Source of the DNA: JAMQKA01 sp034521835
Lineage (GTDB): Bacteria > Bacteroidota > Rhodothermia > Balneolales > Balneolaceae
Assembly: GCA_034521835.1 (NCBI GenBank)
Contig: JAXHMA010000004.1
Span: forward strand, 248,001-312,000
Direction of reading: 5' to 3'
DNA length: 64,000 nucleotides
Numbering within the stretch: the stretch's first letter is position 1; the number at the start of each line of letters is the position of its first letter. Positions 8,361 to 19,002 of this stretch are shown piece after piece. The position numbers were made by a program, and so were the translations under genes. The notes beneath the pieces were generated by a model. It was given only the letters and a program-made list of their open reading frames with translations, searched no databases and had not been told where the DNA came from.

Positions 8361-10082
8361 TTAGCTCTCCTCTATGTGGAGGTCGCGCAGCTTAATCTGC
8401 AGGGTACGCCGGCCGTTCCAGTAGTTTTCCTCAAGCGAATACGCAATGCGCAAAGAACCGGGGTTTGTATTTCTGAGCATCGGCAGATATTCATGCATGT
8501 TAAAGCCTATCACATCAAACACGCCCGACCCGTTTTGAGAAACTTTCATCTTCAAGTGCCCCGAACCAACGATGGTCGGCACGCCTCTCTACGTTTACCC
8601 CCTTGCTGACAAAAACAGGGCGGAGATTGCCGGGACCAAAAAGGCTCAAACTGGCTCAACAGCTTCCAGAACCGCATGTCTATATCGTTAAGGTCCAGCT
8701 CACTGTCTACTTCCAATTCGGGTTCAAAATCATCTACATTGAGATTACCGGCAGCTATCTGGTTAAGCCGCTCGCGAAACTCGGCCAAATTTTCATCCTT
8801 GATGGTCAGCCCTGCAGCATATTCATGGCCGCCAAATTGCTCCAGCAGGTCTTCACACTCTTTCAGGGCATTGTAAATATTAAATCCCTTTATGCTACGC
8901 GCGGAACCTTTAATCATGCCATCCACCGTACTCAGCATAATGGTAGGCCGGTAATAGGTATCTACCAGTCGTGAGGCTACAATACCGATAACCCCCAGAT
9001 GCCAGTCGGGGTCATGCAGTACCATTGATGATGCTTTATCGAGGTTATACTTCGCGGCTTACTTTGTCGACCGCCTCCTCCATGGTTTGGCTGTCTTTAT
9101 TGCGCCGCTCTATATTGATGGACTCCAGCTCATGGGCACGTGCACTGGCCTCCGATTCCGTCTCAGAAATCATTAGCTTGACAGCCTTTGAGGCATCGCC
9201 CATGCGCCCCGCCGCATTAATACGCGGACCAATGGAAAATACGATATTTGAAGTGGAAATATTTCCGATTTGAATATTAACAAGATCCAGCAGTGCTTTA
9301 ATGCCCACACGGGGACTTTGATTGAGAATGCGTAATCCCTCTCGCATCAGGATCCGGTTTTCGTTGATGATTTGGGACGATGTCTGAGGCGATACTGACG
9401 GCTACCAAGTCAAGGAATTTGTAGGCGATTTGATCGTTCAACCCTAGCTTGCTGATGGCGCCCTGCACCAGTTCGAATCCCACGCCGGCGCCGGAAAGCC
9501 CATCAAAAGGATAGCTGCAATTCGGGTCGCTTGGGATTCGAGCACCCCAACGGCTTCGGGAATTTCGGAGCTCACGTTGTGATGATCACAGATAATAAGG
9601 TCGATGCCCTGGCTGGCTGCCATTTTAGCTTCCTCTACGGCAGTAATACCACAGTCCACCGAAACGATGAGTTTAGCGCCGCGCTTACGGGCAAACTGAA
9701 TGCCCTCGGGACTGATGCCGTATCCATCCTTGAAGCGATGAGGAATAAAGTATTCAACATCTACTCCGAAATCCTTTAAAAAAATATAGAGGATGGAGGT
9801 GGCAGTGGTACCGTCAACGTCATAATCCCCATAGACAAGAATTTTTTCGCCTGCACGAATGGCCTTGGCCAGCCGTGTACTAGCTTCCTCCATATCCTTC
9901 ATTAAAAAAGGATCGTGCAGAAGATCTAAATCGGGTCGAAAAAAATTTTTGGCCTTGTCAAAAGTATCTATTCCTCTGAGTGACAACAGGTAAGCAATCT
10001 TCTCGGGAATTCCGAGCTCCTCCTGCAGTTTGGGTATAGCCTCCCCATCCTCAGGTTCTTTATAAACCCAGCGAAATGGCAT
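8361..10082 (-). CDS. recJ: Single-stranded-DNA-specific exonuclease RecJ (several frameshifts)
   Basis: 5'-3' single-strand exonuclease of recombination and mismatch repair. Starts MPFRWVYKEPEDGEAIPKL at 10082 and ends KLRDLHIEES at 8361, about 573 residues joined, normal for RecJ. The DHH phosphoesterase motifs are present: ILVYGDYDVDGTTATSI, KLIVSVDCGITAVEEA and ICDHHNVSSEIPEA. The DHHA1 part has GRMGDASKAVKLM, and the C-terminal part has QFGGHEYAAGLTIK. The frame changes near 9540, 9515, 9375, 9045 and 8625, with conserved sequence continuing each time. Five indels in an otherwise conserved gene argue for consensus errors rather than loss. Confidence 0.88.
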
Positions 10083-10464
10083 AATTCACCTTGTTTTTTT
10101 TCTTTTGTCATAACAGAACTATGGGCGTTCAAACCGCATAGTCAGATCGATAAATAGAAGTTTTCCCTCCTTAAAATAGTATTTAAAAATACAATTTTGA
10201 CGTTAAAAATCATTATCTGTTTTCTCTTGTCTAAACAAATTATTGCTACAAAAGCAGGGCCGCAACTATATATCAGTTTTACACGCAACTACAAAAATTC
10301 GGTAATTTTAATTACTTTATTCAACTTTGAAAGTGATCTGTACTTTCATCTTTCCCGGCAGGTTATTACTGCCTGAGCCTTTCAGTGATAGATCGCCTGC
10401 TACCGTATTTATTGGTTAAGCATGTATTCGACGAGTAAAAATCAGCTAATAAAAACATAATTTT
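10083..10464. other. Intergenic region between divergent recJ and leucine dehydrogenase
   Basis: About 380 AT-rich bases between two divergently transcribed genes, so it should hold both promoters. I see only weak small palindromes, such as GGCAG/CTGCC near 10355, and no gene or RNA. Confidence 0.5.
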
Positions 10465-11637
10465 ATGAGTCCATCCACTGCTCCACCGGAAATTTCGGGC
10501 CAAACAGATACCGACTTTCCACTTTTCAGCCAACTTGAATCGTACGAGCATGAGCAGGTCGTTATTTGCTCCGAACCCTCCGCGGGCCTCAAGGCGATCA
10601 TAGCCATCCACGACACCACGCTGGGGCCGGCACTGGGCGGTGTCCGGATGTGGCCGTATGAAAATGAGCAGCAGGCGATCCGTGATGTTTTGCGTCTTTC
10701 GCGCGGAATGACCTATAAAGCGGCTATCTCGGGACTGAACCTGGGCGGAGGAAAAGCGGTGATTATCGGTGATCCCAACAAAGATAAATCGGAAAAACTG
10801 TTCCGCGCATTTGGCCGCTATGTTGACAGTTTGGGCGGGCGCTACCTTACGGCTGAAGATGTGGGCATTGAGCTGCAGGACATGGAATGGGTGCATATGG
10901 AAACAAAATTTGTGACCGGCATTCCCAAGGCGCTGGGTGGCAGTGGAGACCCATCCCCTGTTACCGCCTACGGCGTGTATATGGGAATGAAAGCGTGTGC
11001 AAAAAGGGCGTATGGCACCGACTCACTAAAGGATCGCCGGGTAGCTATCCAAGGCGCGGGTCATGTAGCTTCGCACCTGGCTGAGCTGCTTCATGAGGAA
11101 GGCGCCGAGCTTTTTGTCAGCGATATCTACCAGGAAAAAGCCAAGCAACTGGCCAAGAAAGTCGATGCTGAAATAACGGATCCCGACGACATTTACGGGC
11201 TTGACGTTGATATTTTTAGTCCCTGTGCGCTGGGCGGCATTCTTAATGACGAGACCATCGACCAGTTGAAATGCGATATTATTGCCGGCGGCGCCAACAA
11301 CGTGCTGGATAAGGAAAAAAAACACGGGCAGATTTTAGTAGATAAAGAAATTATTTACGCCCCTGACTACGTTATCAATGCTGGTGGTATCATCAACATA
11401 TCCAGTGAGCTGGAAGGATATGATGAGGAACGAGCCCATAACAAAACATCGCGCATATACAAGGTAATGCTCGACATCCTGGAGTATGCGGAGGAAAACG
11501 ATATTCCCACTTATGCGGCTTCCAATATTCTGGCTGAAAAACGCATTCAGGAAGTTGGCAAGCTGGGTTCTATCTACTCTTCCAGCAGCGAACTGAGTGG
11601 GCGATTCAACGATATCTATCTTAGCAAGCGCAGTTAA
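10465..11637 (+). CDS. Leucine dehydrogenase (Glu/Leu/Phe/Val dehydrogenase family)
   Basis: Intact, 390 residues. NAD-dependent oxidative deamination of branched-chain amino acids to 2-oxoacids, feeding branched-chain fatty acid or energy metabolism. Conserved blocks: DTTLGPALGGVRMW, MTYKAAISGLNLGGGKAVI with the substrate and catalytic lysines at about 85 and 97, ALGGSGDPSPVTAYGV, and the Rossmann loop IQGAGHVASHLA near 195-206. SPCALGGILND and APDYVINAGGIIN are typical of leucine rather than glutamate dehydrogenases. A weak terminator hairpin follows before hslO. Confidence 0.93.
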   Translation: MSPSTAPPEISGQTDTDFPLFSQLESYEHEQVVICSEPSAGLKAIIAIHDTTLGPALGGVRMWPYENEQQAIRDVLRLSRGMTYKAAISGLNLGGGKAVIIGDPNKDKSEKLFRAFGRYVDSLGGRYLTAEDVGIELQDMEWVHMETKFVTGIPKALGGSGDPSPVTAYGVYMGMKACAKRAYGTDSLKDRRVAIQGAGHVASHLAELLHEEGAELFVSDIYQEKAKQLAKKVDAEITDPDDIYGLDVDIFSPCALGGILNDETIDQLKCDIIAGGANNVLDKEKKHGQILVDKEIIYAPDYVINAGGIINISSELEGYDEERAHNKTSRIYKVMLDILEYAEENDIPTYAASNILAEKRIQEVGKLGSIYSSSSELSGRFNDIYLSKRS

Positions 11638-11662
11638 CGGGATTATTGACATGTACCTGTCG

Positions 11663-11692
11663 GGCGGCTCAAATTTTTGGGTCGCCTATTTT
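11663..11692 (+). terminator. Weak intrinsic terminator after leucine dehydrogenase
   Basis: GGCGGCTC (11663-11670) pairs with GGGTCGCC (11679-11686), including two G-T wobbles, followed by TATTTT. It ends only a few bases before the hslO start, so it may attenuate read-through. Confidence 0.45.
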
Positions 11693-11698
11693 GTTACA

Positions 11699-12645
11699 AT
11701 GAGCACTTCATCCCAAATTGAACGTATCAATCAATTTATGCTATCTAAAGAACGCTTTGAACATAAAGACCGTCTCATTAAGGGCATTACTGAAGACGGC
11801 CACTTTAAGGTCTCAGTGGTAAAGACCACCGATGTGGTTAAAACCGCTAAAAAGAATCACGATCTTTCCCTGCTAAATACTGTTCTGCTGGGGCGCTCCC
11901 TGACCGGCATTATGCTGCTGGCCTCAGAGCTGAAAGGAGAAGAACGCGTGCAGCTACGCATCGACTGTGACGGCCCCGTGGGGCAGATCGTCACGGAAGC
12001 CAACCGCGTAGGAGAAATTCGTGGCTACGTACAGCATCCGTCTGTGGAACTTGATTATTCCAAAGATGAAACACAGCTGAGTGACGGCGTGGGCAAAGGT
12101 GTGCTAACCCTCAGGAAAACGCTCTATAATGAAGCAGAGCCCAAAATCAGTACTATTGAGATTATCAAAGGAAATATTACGGATGACATCGCCTGACTAT
12201 ATGTACCAATCTGAGCAGATTCCTGCAGCCGTATTATTGGATGTGGGCATCGATGACAAAGGAAATGTAACAGAAGCTGGTGGCGTGCTTGTTCAGCGCC
12301 TGCCCGACGCGCCGGATGGAGAAATTGATCAGCTCCGTGATAACCTGAAGGAGTTTGAATCAATCAATAAATTGTTTTCTCAGAAGACTCTATATCGATG
12401 ACATCATGGAAAAAGCGATGCAGCCGCTGAAGGTTAAAGAACTCGATCGCCAGCCGGTAGATTTCTTTTGCCGATGCAGCCGCAAGAGGTTCGTCAACGC
12501 GCTGACCATGCTCGACTTTGAAGAACTCAAGGAGATCAGCGATGAAGGACAGGAGCTGGTATGCCATTTCTGTAACAAGCACTACCAAATTTCTAAGGAT
12601 GAGATTGAAGATATACTGATGCAGGTCAAAGCCAAGATGAATTAG
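11699..12645 (+). CDS. hslO: Redox-regulated chaperone Hsp33 (two frameshifts)
   Basis: Cytosolic holdase chaperone activated by oxidation of a zinc-bound four-cysteine centre. The start at 11699 gives MSTSSQIERINQFML; the N-terminal domain shows LLGRSLTGIMLLAS, CDGPVGQIVTEAN and GEIRGYVQHPSV. Frame changes occur near 12195 (after NITDDIA, then YMYQSEQIPAAVLLDVG) and near 12385. The redox cysteines are intact: FFCRCSRKRF and LVCHFCNKHY near the C-terminus. Joined length of about 315 residues is somewhat longer than usual but consistent. Breaks are probably consensus errors. Confidence 0.9.
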
Positions 12646-12729
12646 CCCTTTCTATTCTGGCAAAAATCATCTTTTTGTAGTTACTTTTGCATGTTGATTT
12701 AAGTTATCCCACAATCAAGGACTTTAGTT

Positions 12730-13981
12730 ATGGCTGACCAAGAACATGCAATCGTTATCGGGGGTGGATTTGGCGGTATTTCGGCGGCCAAGGAGCTTAG
12801 AAATTCGGATATGAAAGTCACCATTATCGACAAGAATAACCACCACCTGTTTCAGCCTTTGCTTTACCAGGTGGCCACAGCAGCTCTTTCCCCGGTGATA
12901 TTGCAGTGCCTATCCGAGCAATATTCTCCAGAAGACGCAACGTGAGGGTTGTTCTTGGAGAAGTCAGCCAAATCAACAAACAAGAACAGAAGCTTACCCT
13001 GAAGGACAACCGCACGTTTAATTTTGACTACCTGGTAGTGGCAGCCGGCGCCCAATACAACTACTTTGGAAATAATGAGTGGGCAGAGCATGCTCCCGGC
13101 CTCAAGTCTATCTCCGATGCCCTGGAGGTCCGCGAGCAGATACTGTACTCCCTGGAAGAGGCCGAGCAGATCGACGATCCAAAGCTACGTGAACCCTACC
13201 TTACCTATGTGATAATTGGCGGTGGGCCTACCGGTGTTGAAATGGCCGGGGCTATCGCTGAAATAGCCAAACGCAATATGATGCGAGATTACAAGAATTT
13301 CAGTAAGAATGAGTCCCGCATTTTCCTGGTGGAGGCGGGTCCGCAACTGCTCAACGGTTTCCCGGAATCGCTGGCCGAAAAAGCGCGGAAAGAGCTCGAA
13401 GATATGGGAGAAAGCGTTCTGCTGAACACCCCGGTAAATGAGATCCAGGAAAATCGCGTAAAATTTAAAGAAGGAGCTATCGAGACGCCGAACATTGTGT
13501 GGGCCGCTGGTGTGGTAGCCTCTCCCTGATGAGCTCGCTGAATGAACCGCAGGACCTCACAGGGCGCGTCATTGTAAACAAGGATCTCACCATCTCTGGT
13601 CACCCGAATATTTTTGTTATTGGGGATGCGGCTCACCTGGAAGAGGAGGAGGGCAATCCCCTGCCCGGCCTTGCTCCCGTAGCCATGCAGGAGGGCCGTT
13701 ATGTTGGCAAGGTGATCAACGATAAAACACCGCCTTCGGAACGTGAGCCATTTCACTATGTGGATAAAGGCACCATGGCAACCATCGGTCGCGCAAAGGC
13801 TGTTGCCGTCGTTAAAGGCATGAAGTTCAGCGGTTTTATTGCGTGGATTCTCTGGTCGGTCATCCACATTTTCTATCTGATCGGTTTCCGAAACCGCATT
13901 AAAGTGTTTGTTGAATGGATGTGGTATTACTTCTCCTTCAAACGGGGTGTACGGTTGATTACCAATCGGTTCTCGGAGTAG
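12730..13981 (+). CDS. ndh: Type II NADH:quinone oxidoreductase (two frameshifts)
   Basis: Single-subunit, non-proton-pumping NADH dehydrogenase passing electrons from NADH through FAD to quinone at the membrane. The FAD loop is IVIGGGFGGISAAKEL at residues 9-24, then NHHLFQPLLYQVATAALSP; the NADH loop is YVIIGGGPTGVEMAGAIAE; the second FAD motif is IFVIGDAAHLEEE. The C-terminus has the hydrophobic anchor FIAWILWSVIHIFYLIGF. One G is missing from a C/G run near 12893 and one C near 13527; restoring each rejoins LSPGDIAVPIRAIF and VVASPLMSSL. About 417 residues joined. Confidence 0.92.
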
Positions 13982-14153
13982 CGTCTTACTAACGGATTTA
14001 CTTTCAGTTCTATTCTACATTGAATTGCAGGATTCTCTATACCTGGTTCACCTCAGCAACGCAGGGTGTAACAAAGAGATGATAATTTCCGAACTATTGC
14101 CGTACTTACCATCTGGGTTAACCGTCGTTTTTGTATCTAAACTCACTCCCGAT

Positions 14154-14972
14154 ATGTATAATGATAAAGAAATAAAGCAGATTCTAAGCAGGGCCCATGA
14201 ACTTCAACAGCAGGCGGAGGGTACAGCCAAGGTCGAATCCGACAGCCAGGCATTAAGCCTTGAAGAAATTAAGGAGGTGGCCCGCGAATCGGGACTTTCT
14301 GCTGAATATGTGCAACAGGCGGCTATCGAGTTCGAAGGAGTACCGGTGGAAGAGCCATTTTTCCTGGATACCGGCAATAGTCACGAGGTGGAACTGCTTG
14401 GCTTTGCCAAAGGAGAACTCAATAAGAAAACATGGGCAGAGTTACGTTCAATTATTGAATACCATTTCGACAGCCCAGGAAAGGTAACCCGCCGACCCGA
14501 TGGTATTGTGTGGGAGGCCAAGCCCCAGGGTATCTTAAAGTTCCTGCATACCCGAAAATCTCCGAAAGTAGATGTTTCCGGTACCGGCACTAAAACTACT
14601 ATCCGGATTAAACAAAACCTGAAAACTATACAGCGCCTCATGGTTCCCGGGTACGCAGCTTTTGCAGCTGCAGCGGGCTTCGCGGGCGTTGGTCTGGCGC
14701 AAGGAGCACCGGAAGGCTTTATCTTTGGAGGTGTCTTGCTGGGAGTAGCTAAAGTATTTCAATATTGGACGCAACGGAAAAAACAAAAAGCCCGCAAATC
14801 GTTAAAAGAGGCGATGGAACAGCTACAGACTATTGTAACGCGGCGATTTACCGCATCCCAAAAAGAACGAGGCGGAGCTATGAAGAATACTCAAATTAGA
14901 ATGGATGAAGAGTGCTCTTCAGACTCCGACCAGCAACCTTCCACAGGGACGCGAGAAAAAACGATCGGTTGA
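14154..14972 (+). CDS. Unrecognised membrane-anchored protein
   Basis: The open frame begins at 14025, but ATG 14154 gives a more natural start, MYNDKEIKQILSRAHELQQQ, and about 272 residues. The first ~70 residues are helical (ALSLEEIKEVARESGLSAEY looks like a small helical-hairpin domain). A beta-rich middle follows, then a hydrophobic pair AAFAAAAGFAGVGLAQ and FIFGGVLLGVAKVFQYW, and a basic tail. Convergent with the A-type Fe-S carrier; the two stops are 17 bases apart. I do not recognise the family. Confidence 0.7.
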   Translation: MYNDKEIKQILSRAHELQQQAEGTAKVESDSQALSLEEIKEVARESGLSAEYVQQAAIEFEGVPVEEPFFLDTGNSHEVELLGFAKGELNKKTWAELRSIIEYHFDSPGKVTRRPDGIVWEAKPQGILKFLHTRKSPKVDVSGTGTKTTIRIKQNLKTIQRLMVPGYAAFAAAAGFAGVGLAQGAPEGFIFGGVLLGVAKVFQYWTQRKKQKARKSLKEAMEQLQTIVTRRFTASQKERGGAMKNTQIRMDEECSSDSDQQPSTGTREKTIG

Positions 14973-14989
14973 TCAAGCGTGGGGATAAA

Positions 14990-15454
14990 TCAGGTGGCGA
15001 AGGAGCTTCCGCAGCCACAGGTTTCATCAGCATTGGGATTGTCGAAGGTAAAGCCTCTTGCATCAAGCCCATCGGGAAAGTCGATGGATATGCCTTCCAG
15101 GTACATCAGGTGCTTGGTGTCCACAATGATCTCTATACCATTACTTTCAAAAAGCTGGTCGTCTTCCGACTTGTAATCGAATCCCAGCTTGTAGCTTAAC
15201 CCTGAGCATCCGCCGCCCTCTACCGCCATGCGCAGATACAGGTCATCACCAAGCTCTTCATTCTTTTTAATTTTTCTCACCTGCTGCGCAGCGCGGTCGG
15301 TCAGCGATACCTTCTTGCCTTTTGTAGAGGTTTTGGAGGTATCGATACCGGAAAAAGCAGATTCCGTTTCCTCAGCTTGTTCACCTTCGGAGACATCTTC
15401 ATCAACCAAATCTGCTATTACCGAGTCTAAATCTTCATCTTGTCCTGTGGACAT
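14990..15454 (-). CDS. A-type iron-sulfur carrier (IscA/ErpA/HesB family)
   Basis: Carries or inserts Fe-S clusters into target proteins. Intact, 154 residues. The fold starts at about residue 48 (KVSLTDRAAQQVRKI). The three cluster cysteines are C83 in EGGGCSGLSYKLGFD and C146/C148 in DETCGCGSSF. The first ~45 residues are an unusual acidic extension (DEDLDSVIADLVDEDVSEGE), not found in classical IscA. It may be in the same operon as the AlbA_2 gene 17 bases upstream on this strand. Confidence 0.92.
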   Translation of the reverse strand: MSTGQDEDLDSVIADLVDEDVSEGEQAEETESAFSGIDTSKTSTKGKKVSLTDRAAQQVRKIKKNEELGDDLYLRMAVEGGGCSGLSYKLGFDYKSEDDQLFESNGIEIIVDTKHLMYLEGISIDFPDGLDARGFTFDNPNADETCGCGSSFAT

Positions 15455-15471
15455 AATCGTACTCTGGAGTT

Positions 15472-16154
15472 TCAGGATTCACAATTCTGGGAAAATGTAA
15501 AATAATCAATATCGTCTTTGGTGAACAGGTTCAGCACGCCGGCACTCACCAAATCAACCAATATGCCGGACGCGGTTCCCGATTGCACATCAATCAGGTG
15601 TGAAAATTTCTTAACTGTTATTTCACCATATTCATTCAGGTAGCGGAACAGTTTCTGTTCATCCGGGCCATATTGAAACGTGACTCCCTTCTCGGAGTGC
15701 TTGTTTTCCATGACGGCCACAAGCTCCTTGCTGGCAACTTTGTTTTGATCTCCCTTTCGAATATACACTGTTTTCCCTTTTTTCCCTTTCACAAAATGGG
15801 CTTGTTCTCTACTTCGGGAACTCGTATAACCAGCAGGTCACGCTCACCAAAGTGTACAACTTCGATGGTGATATCAACAGAGGGTTCGCAAATTTCGTAA
15901 GTCGCTTTATTCAGCAAGAATTCCTCTTCATGGTAGCCTTTCACCCCCACAAGTGATTTATCATCATCTACGCCTACCAGCAGCGTACCGCCGTTGGTAT
16001 TGGCAAATGCTGCAATTTCACGGGCAATTTTTTCAGCCGAGGGAATAGTCCGTTTGAATTCCAAATAGGTTCCTTCACCGGTCTGTGCTAAGTTTTTAAC
16101 GTCGAGATAGGACATCTGCGACTGTATGGCCGCATTGGATTTTTCAAAGTACAT
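15472..16154 (-). CDS. AlbA_2 (Schlafen-type) domain DNA-binding protein, one frameshift
   Basis: The first half (from 16154) is an AlbA_2 domain: AQTGEGTYLEFKRTIPSAEK, EIAAFANTNGGTLLVGVDDD and VKGYHEEEFLL are the usual blocks of proteins annotated as ATP-binding or Schlafen AlbA_2. The frame changes near 15793 (NKPIL to VKGKKGKTVYIRKGDQNKVA), and the remainder is a winged-helix-like tail (FRYLNEYGEITVKKFSHLI) ending at 15472. A transcriptional regulator or nucleic-acid-binding role is likely but not proved. Confidence 0.78.
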
Positions 16155-16288
16155 AGCTACTCAATTAATGCGATTAGCCTGTTACCTGATAAAAATTAAG
16201 AAAGTTTTATCAAGAAACCATGAATTTATATTGCTACCTGCCGTCTACGCTAACGACGGCCATCACACTTTAGTACCTTCCTGATTCG

Positions 16289-17300
16289 CTAAATAACAAT
16301 CTCTTCTTTTGGGTCTCGCGTCATTAGTTCATAGAGAATATCCTTGGGATCTTCATTCTCAAAAAGAACCTGGTAAACAGCGTTTGTTATCGGCATTTCT
16401 ACGTGCAGCTTACTGCTCCATTCTTTTACTGACTGCGTGGTCTTTACACCTTCGGCAATCATCGCCATGTTATTTACAATCTCATCCAGTTTCTTCCCGC
16501 GGCCAATCTGGTATCCCACGTAACGATTTCGGCTGTGCTCGCTGGTGCAGGTAACAACCAGTGTCTCCCATACCGGCCAGCCCTGAAAATGTGTCTTGTG
16601 AAGCCCCGAGCTTCATGCCTAATCTTTTCATCTCGTGCAGACCACGGGTTACGAGCGCAGCCTTGGCGTTATCCCCAAGTTCCGCCCCATCGATTATACC
16701 AGCTGCAATGGCCATAATGTTTTTTACAGAACCGCCGATTTCAACCCCCCTGATGTCATAATTGAGGTAGATTCGAAACATCGGCGTCATGAAGGTCTTC
16801 TGGATCAACTCGGCCGTACTTTTAGAATACGCGCTAGATACCACGGTAGTGGGACGAAACTTGCTGACTTCCTCCGCATGACTTGGTCCGGATATCACCC
16901 CAATATGATCTTCAATAATCATCCCATCCAGCACCTGGCTGAGTACCTGTGACATCGTCATAAAGGTATCATTCTCGATGCCCTTGGCTACACTAACGAT
17001 TATTTCATCTCCTGAAAGGTGGGGTTTAACACGACCAGCTACTTGACGCATGGCGTGTGAGGGTGTTGCAAATACTACCATATCGCGTTCATTCAGGCAC
17101 TCTTCAAGATCAGTGTGACAGGTGATGGATTCGGGCAATGTTACATCCGGGATGTAGGTAGGATTTTGGTGCCGGTTATTAATGGCATAGGCGATTTCTG
17201 ACTCCCGGGCCCAAAGCTGTACATCGTTTCCTGCTCGCGAAAGTACAACTGAAAGAGCAGTTCCAAAGCTGCCGGCTCCTACAACAGTTACTTTTCTCAC
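16289..17300 (-). CDS. gpsA: Glycerol-3-phosphate dehydrogenase [NAD(P)+] (frameshifted)
   Basis: Reduces dihydroxyacetone phosphate to glycerol-3-phosphate, the phospholipid backbone. The N-terminal NAD loop is VTVVGAGSFGTALSVVL. Catalytic and substrate parts read VSVAKGIENDTF, VISGPSHAEEVS, EIGGSVKNIMAIAAGI and FSGLAGMGD. After frame changes near 16567 and 16515 the end is RYVGYQIGRGKKLDEIV and EMPITNAVYQVLF, with the stop at 16289. The start overlaps the plsY stop by 4 bases (17297-17300), so the two form an operon for the first steps of lipid synthesis. The shifts look like sequence errors. Confidence 0.92.
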
Positions 17301-18004
17301 GATGCTGCCTGCTCTTTTTTGTCATCTTTATTCAGCCAGCCTACTGCGGGCTTAAACGATCCCACCCGGTTTTCCTCGCCTTTAAGAAGACGATTAATAT
17401 TGCCTCGGTGTTTAATGATAATACCCAACCCCACAAGCGCCCCGAAAATTAAAATACTTCCGTCCAGCGGCCATCCAAAATAGTAGCGCAGAATCACCAG
17501 CATAATAGGATAGATGAAAGCAGCTACCAGCGAAGCAAGAGATACGTAGTGACTGATAAGCATCACAACCAAGAAAACGCCGGCAGTAATCGCTACCGAA
17601 ATCGGTTCAATACCGCTAAGCATTCCGGCGGCCGTTGCCATCCCTTTGCCGCCATCGAAATTGGAAAAGAGTGGGAACATATGTCCAACCACGGCAACGA
17701 CTCCACAAAGAATCTGAAGAAAAGGATCGACGCTCCAGTTTGGCACTAATGAAACCGGGCCTGAAGCAATATTATAGGCAAGCTGACTGACCCAGTACGA
17801 GCTTGCAAATCCCTTCATAAAGTCAATCAACAGTACAACAACGCCTGGTTTCCAGCCTAGCAGGCGGAATGTGTTAGTAGCCCCTGCATTACCACTTCCG
17901 AAGTTACGGATATCCACACCTTTTACGAGTTTTCCCACCCATATCGAGGAGGGAATAGACCCCAGCAGGTAACTTAAAATAAGAACAACTAAAAGTGCTA
18001 ACAT
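17297..18004 (-). CDS. plsY: Glycerol-3-phosphate acyltransferase PlsY
   Basis: Membrane enzyme that transfers an acyl group from acyl-phosphate to glycerol-3-phosphate, making lysophosphatidate. Intact, 235 residues with about five membrane segments. The three family motifs are visible: LLGSIPSSIWVGKL, FGSGNAGATNTFRLLG and FDGGKGMATAAGML. It precedes gpsA with a 4-base overlap, so the substrate-making enzyme is coupled to it. The C-terminal tail beyond RLLKGEENRVG is longer than in most PlsY. Confidence 0.95.
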   Translation of the reverse strand: MLALLVVLILSYLLGSIPSSIWVGKLVKGVDIRNFGSGNAGATNTFRLLGWKPGVVVLLIDFMKGFASSYWVSQLAYNIASGPVSLVPNWSVDPFLQILCGVVAVVGHMFPLFSNFDGGKGMATAAGMLSGIEPISVAITAGVFLVVMLISHYVSLASLVAAFIYPIMLVILRYYFGWPLDGSILIFGALVGLGIIIKHRGNINRLLKGEENRVGSFKPAVGWLNKDDKKEQAAS

Positions 18005-18114
18005 ACTGTCATAAATAAAGTTAAGATGATGCCAGATCCTTCATCCTGCTTGTGCTTATGTACGCTTCGCTCACTATTTCCAAAAGACCAGGGATACCCC
18101 CCCAACTAAATGGT

Positions 18115-18993
18115 TTATACGTGACGCTCAGCATGATAAGAAGAGCGAACAAGCGGACCGCTTTCAACATGTTCAATCCCGAGATCTTCACCAATTTTCT
18201 TGTATTCCTCGAACTGGTCGGGGTGCACCCACTCTTCTACCGGATGATGCATTTTAGTTGGCTGCATGTACTGGCCTATGGTCAGTACATCTACATTATG
18301 GGAAACGCAATCCTGCATCAACTCAATGACTTCTTCACGCTTTTCACCCAATCCTACCATGATACCAGTTTTGGATCGGAGGCCAGCGTCTTTTGTGCGT
18401 TGCAGCAATTCCAGTGAACGCTGATATTTAGCCTGTGGCCGAACTTCACGGTAAAGACGAGGCACCGTTTCCAGATTGTGGCTTAACACATCAGGTGGCG
18501 TATCAATCACAATTTGAAGTGCATCCCATACGCCGCGAAAATCCGGGATTAGTGATTCTATGGTAACGCCCGGAATCTCCTCGCGCAGCATACGGTGGCA
18601 TTCGGCAAAAATGGGAGCACCGCCGTCATCTCTTTCATCACGGTTCACGGAGGTAAGAACTACATGCTTCAGATCCATTTTCTTAGCTGCATCTGTCACG
18701 CGTCGGGGTTCATCCCAATCAAGGCCTTGTACCGGCCGACCGGTTTTTACGGCACAAAAAGAGCACGAGCGCGTGCAAACATCGCCCAAAATCATAAATG
18801 TAGCGGTTCCATTTCCCCAGCATTCACCGATATTCGGGCATCGTGCCTCTGCACAAACCGTGTTTAGAGAGTTCTTCTGGATGGTATCGGCTACCTCTTT
18901 GAACTTCTCCCCGGAAGGCAGTTTTACACGAAGCCAGTCAGGGCGGCGCTGGGTGGTTTCTTCACGGTCTATTACGTTCAGCTCTTTAATCAT
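18115..18993 (-). CDS. lipA: Lipoyl synthase LipA
   Basis: Radical-SAM enzyme that inserts two sulfurs into octanoyl groups on lipoyl domains. Intact, 292 residues. The auxiliary cluster cysteines are C47, C52 and C58 in TVCAEARCPNIGECWG; the radical-SAM cysteines are C73, C77 and C80 in DVCTRSCSFC. The conserved tail VRSSYHAERHV ends at 18115. It lies just downstream of lipB, and both follow lpdA on the same strand. Confidence 0.97.
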   Translation of the reverse strand: MIKELNVIDREETTQRRPDWLRVKLPSGEKFKEVADTIQKNSLNTVCAEARCPNIGECWGNGTATFMILGDVCTRSCSFCAVKTGRPVQGLDWDEPRRVTDAAKKMDLKHVVLTSVNRDERDDGGAPIFAECHRMLREEIPGVTIESLIPDFRGVWDALQIVIDTPPDVLSHNLETVPRLYREVRPQAKYQRSLELLQRTKDAGLRSKTGIMVGLGEKREEVIELMQDCVSHNVDVLTIGQYMQPTKMHHPVEEWVHPDQFEEYKKIGEDLGIEHVESGPLVRSSYHAERHV

Positions 18994-19002
18994 AAAACTC
19001 TG

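Noticed and set aside
12730..13981. Programmed frameshifting in ndh and other core genes
   Set aside because: No slippery heptamer with a downstream structure is common to the breaks. Breaks are of both signs and scattered, which fits sequence errors.
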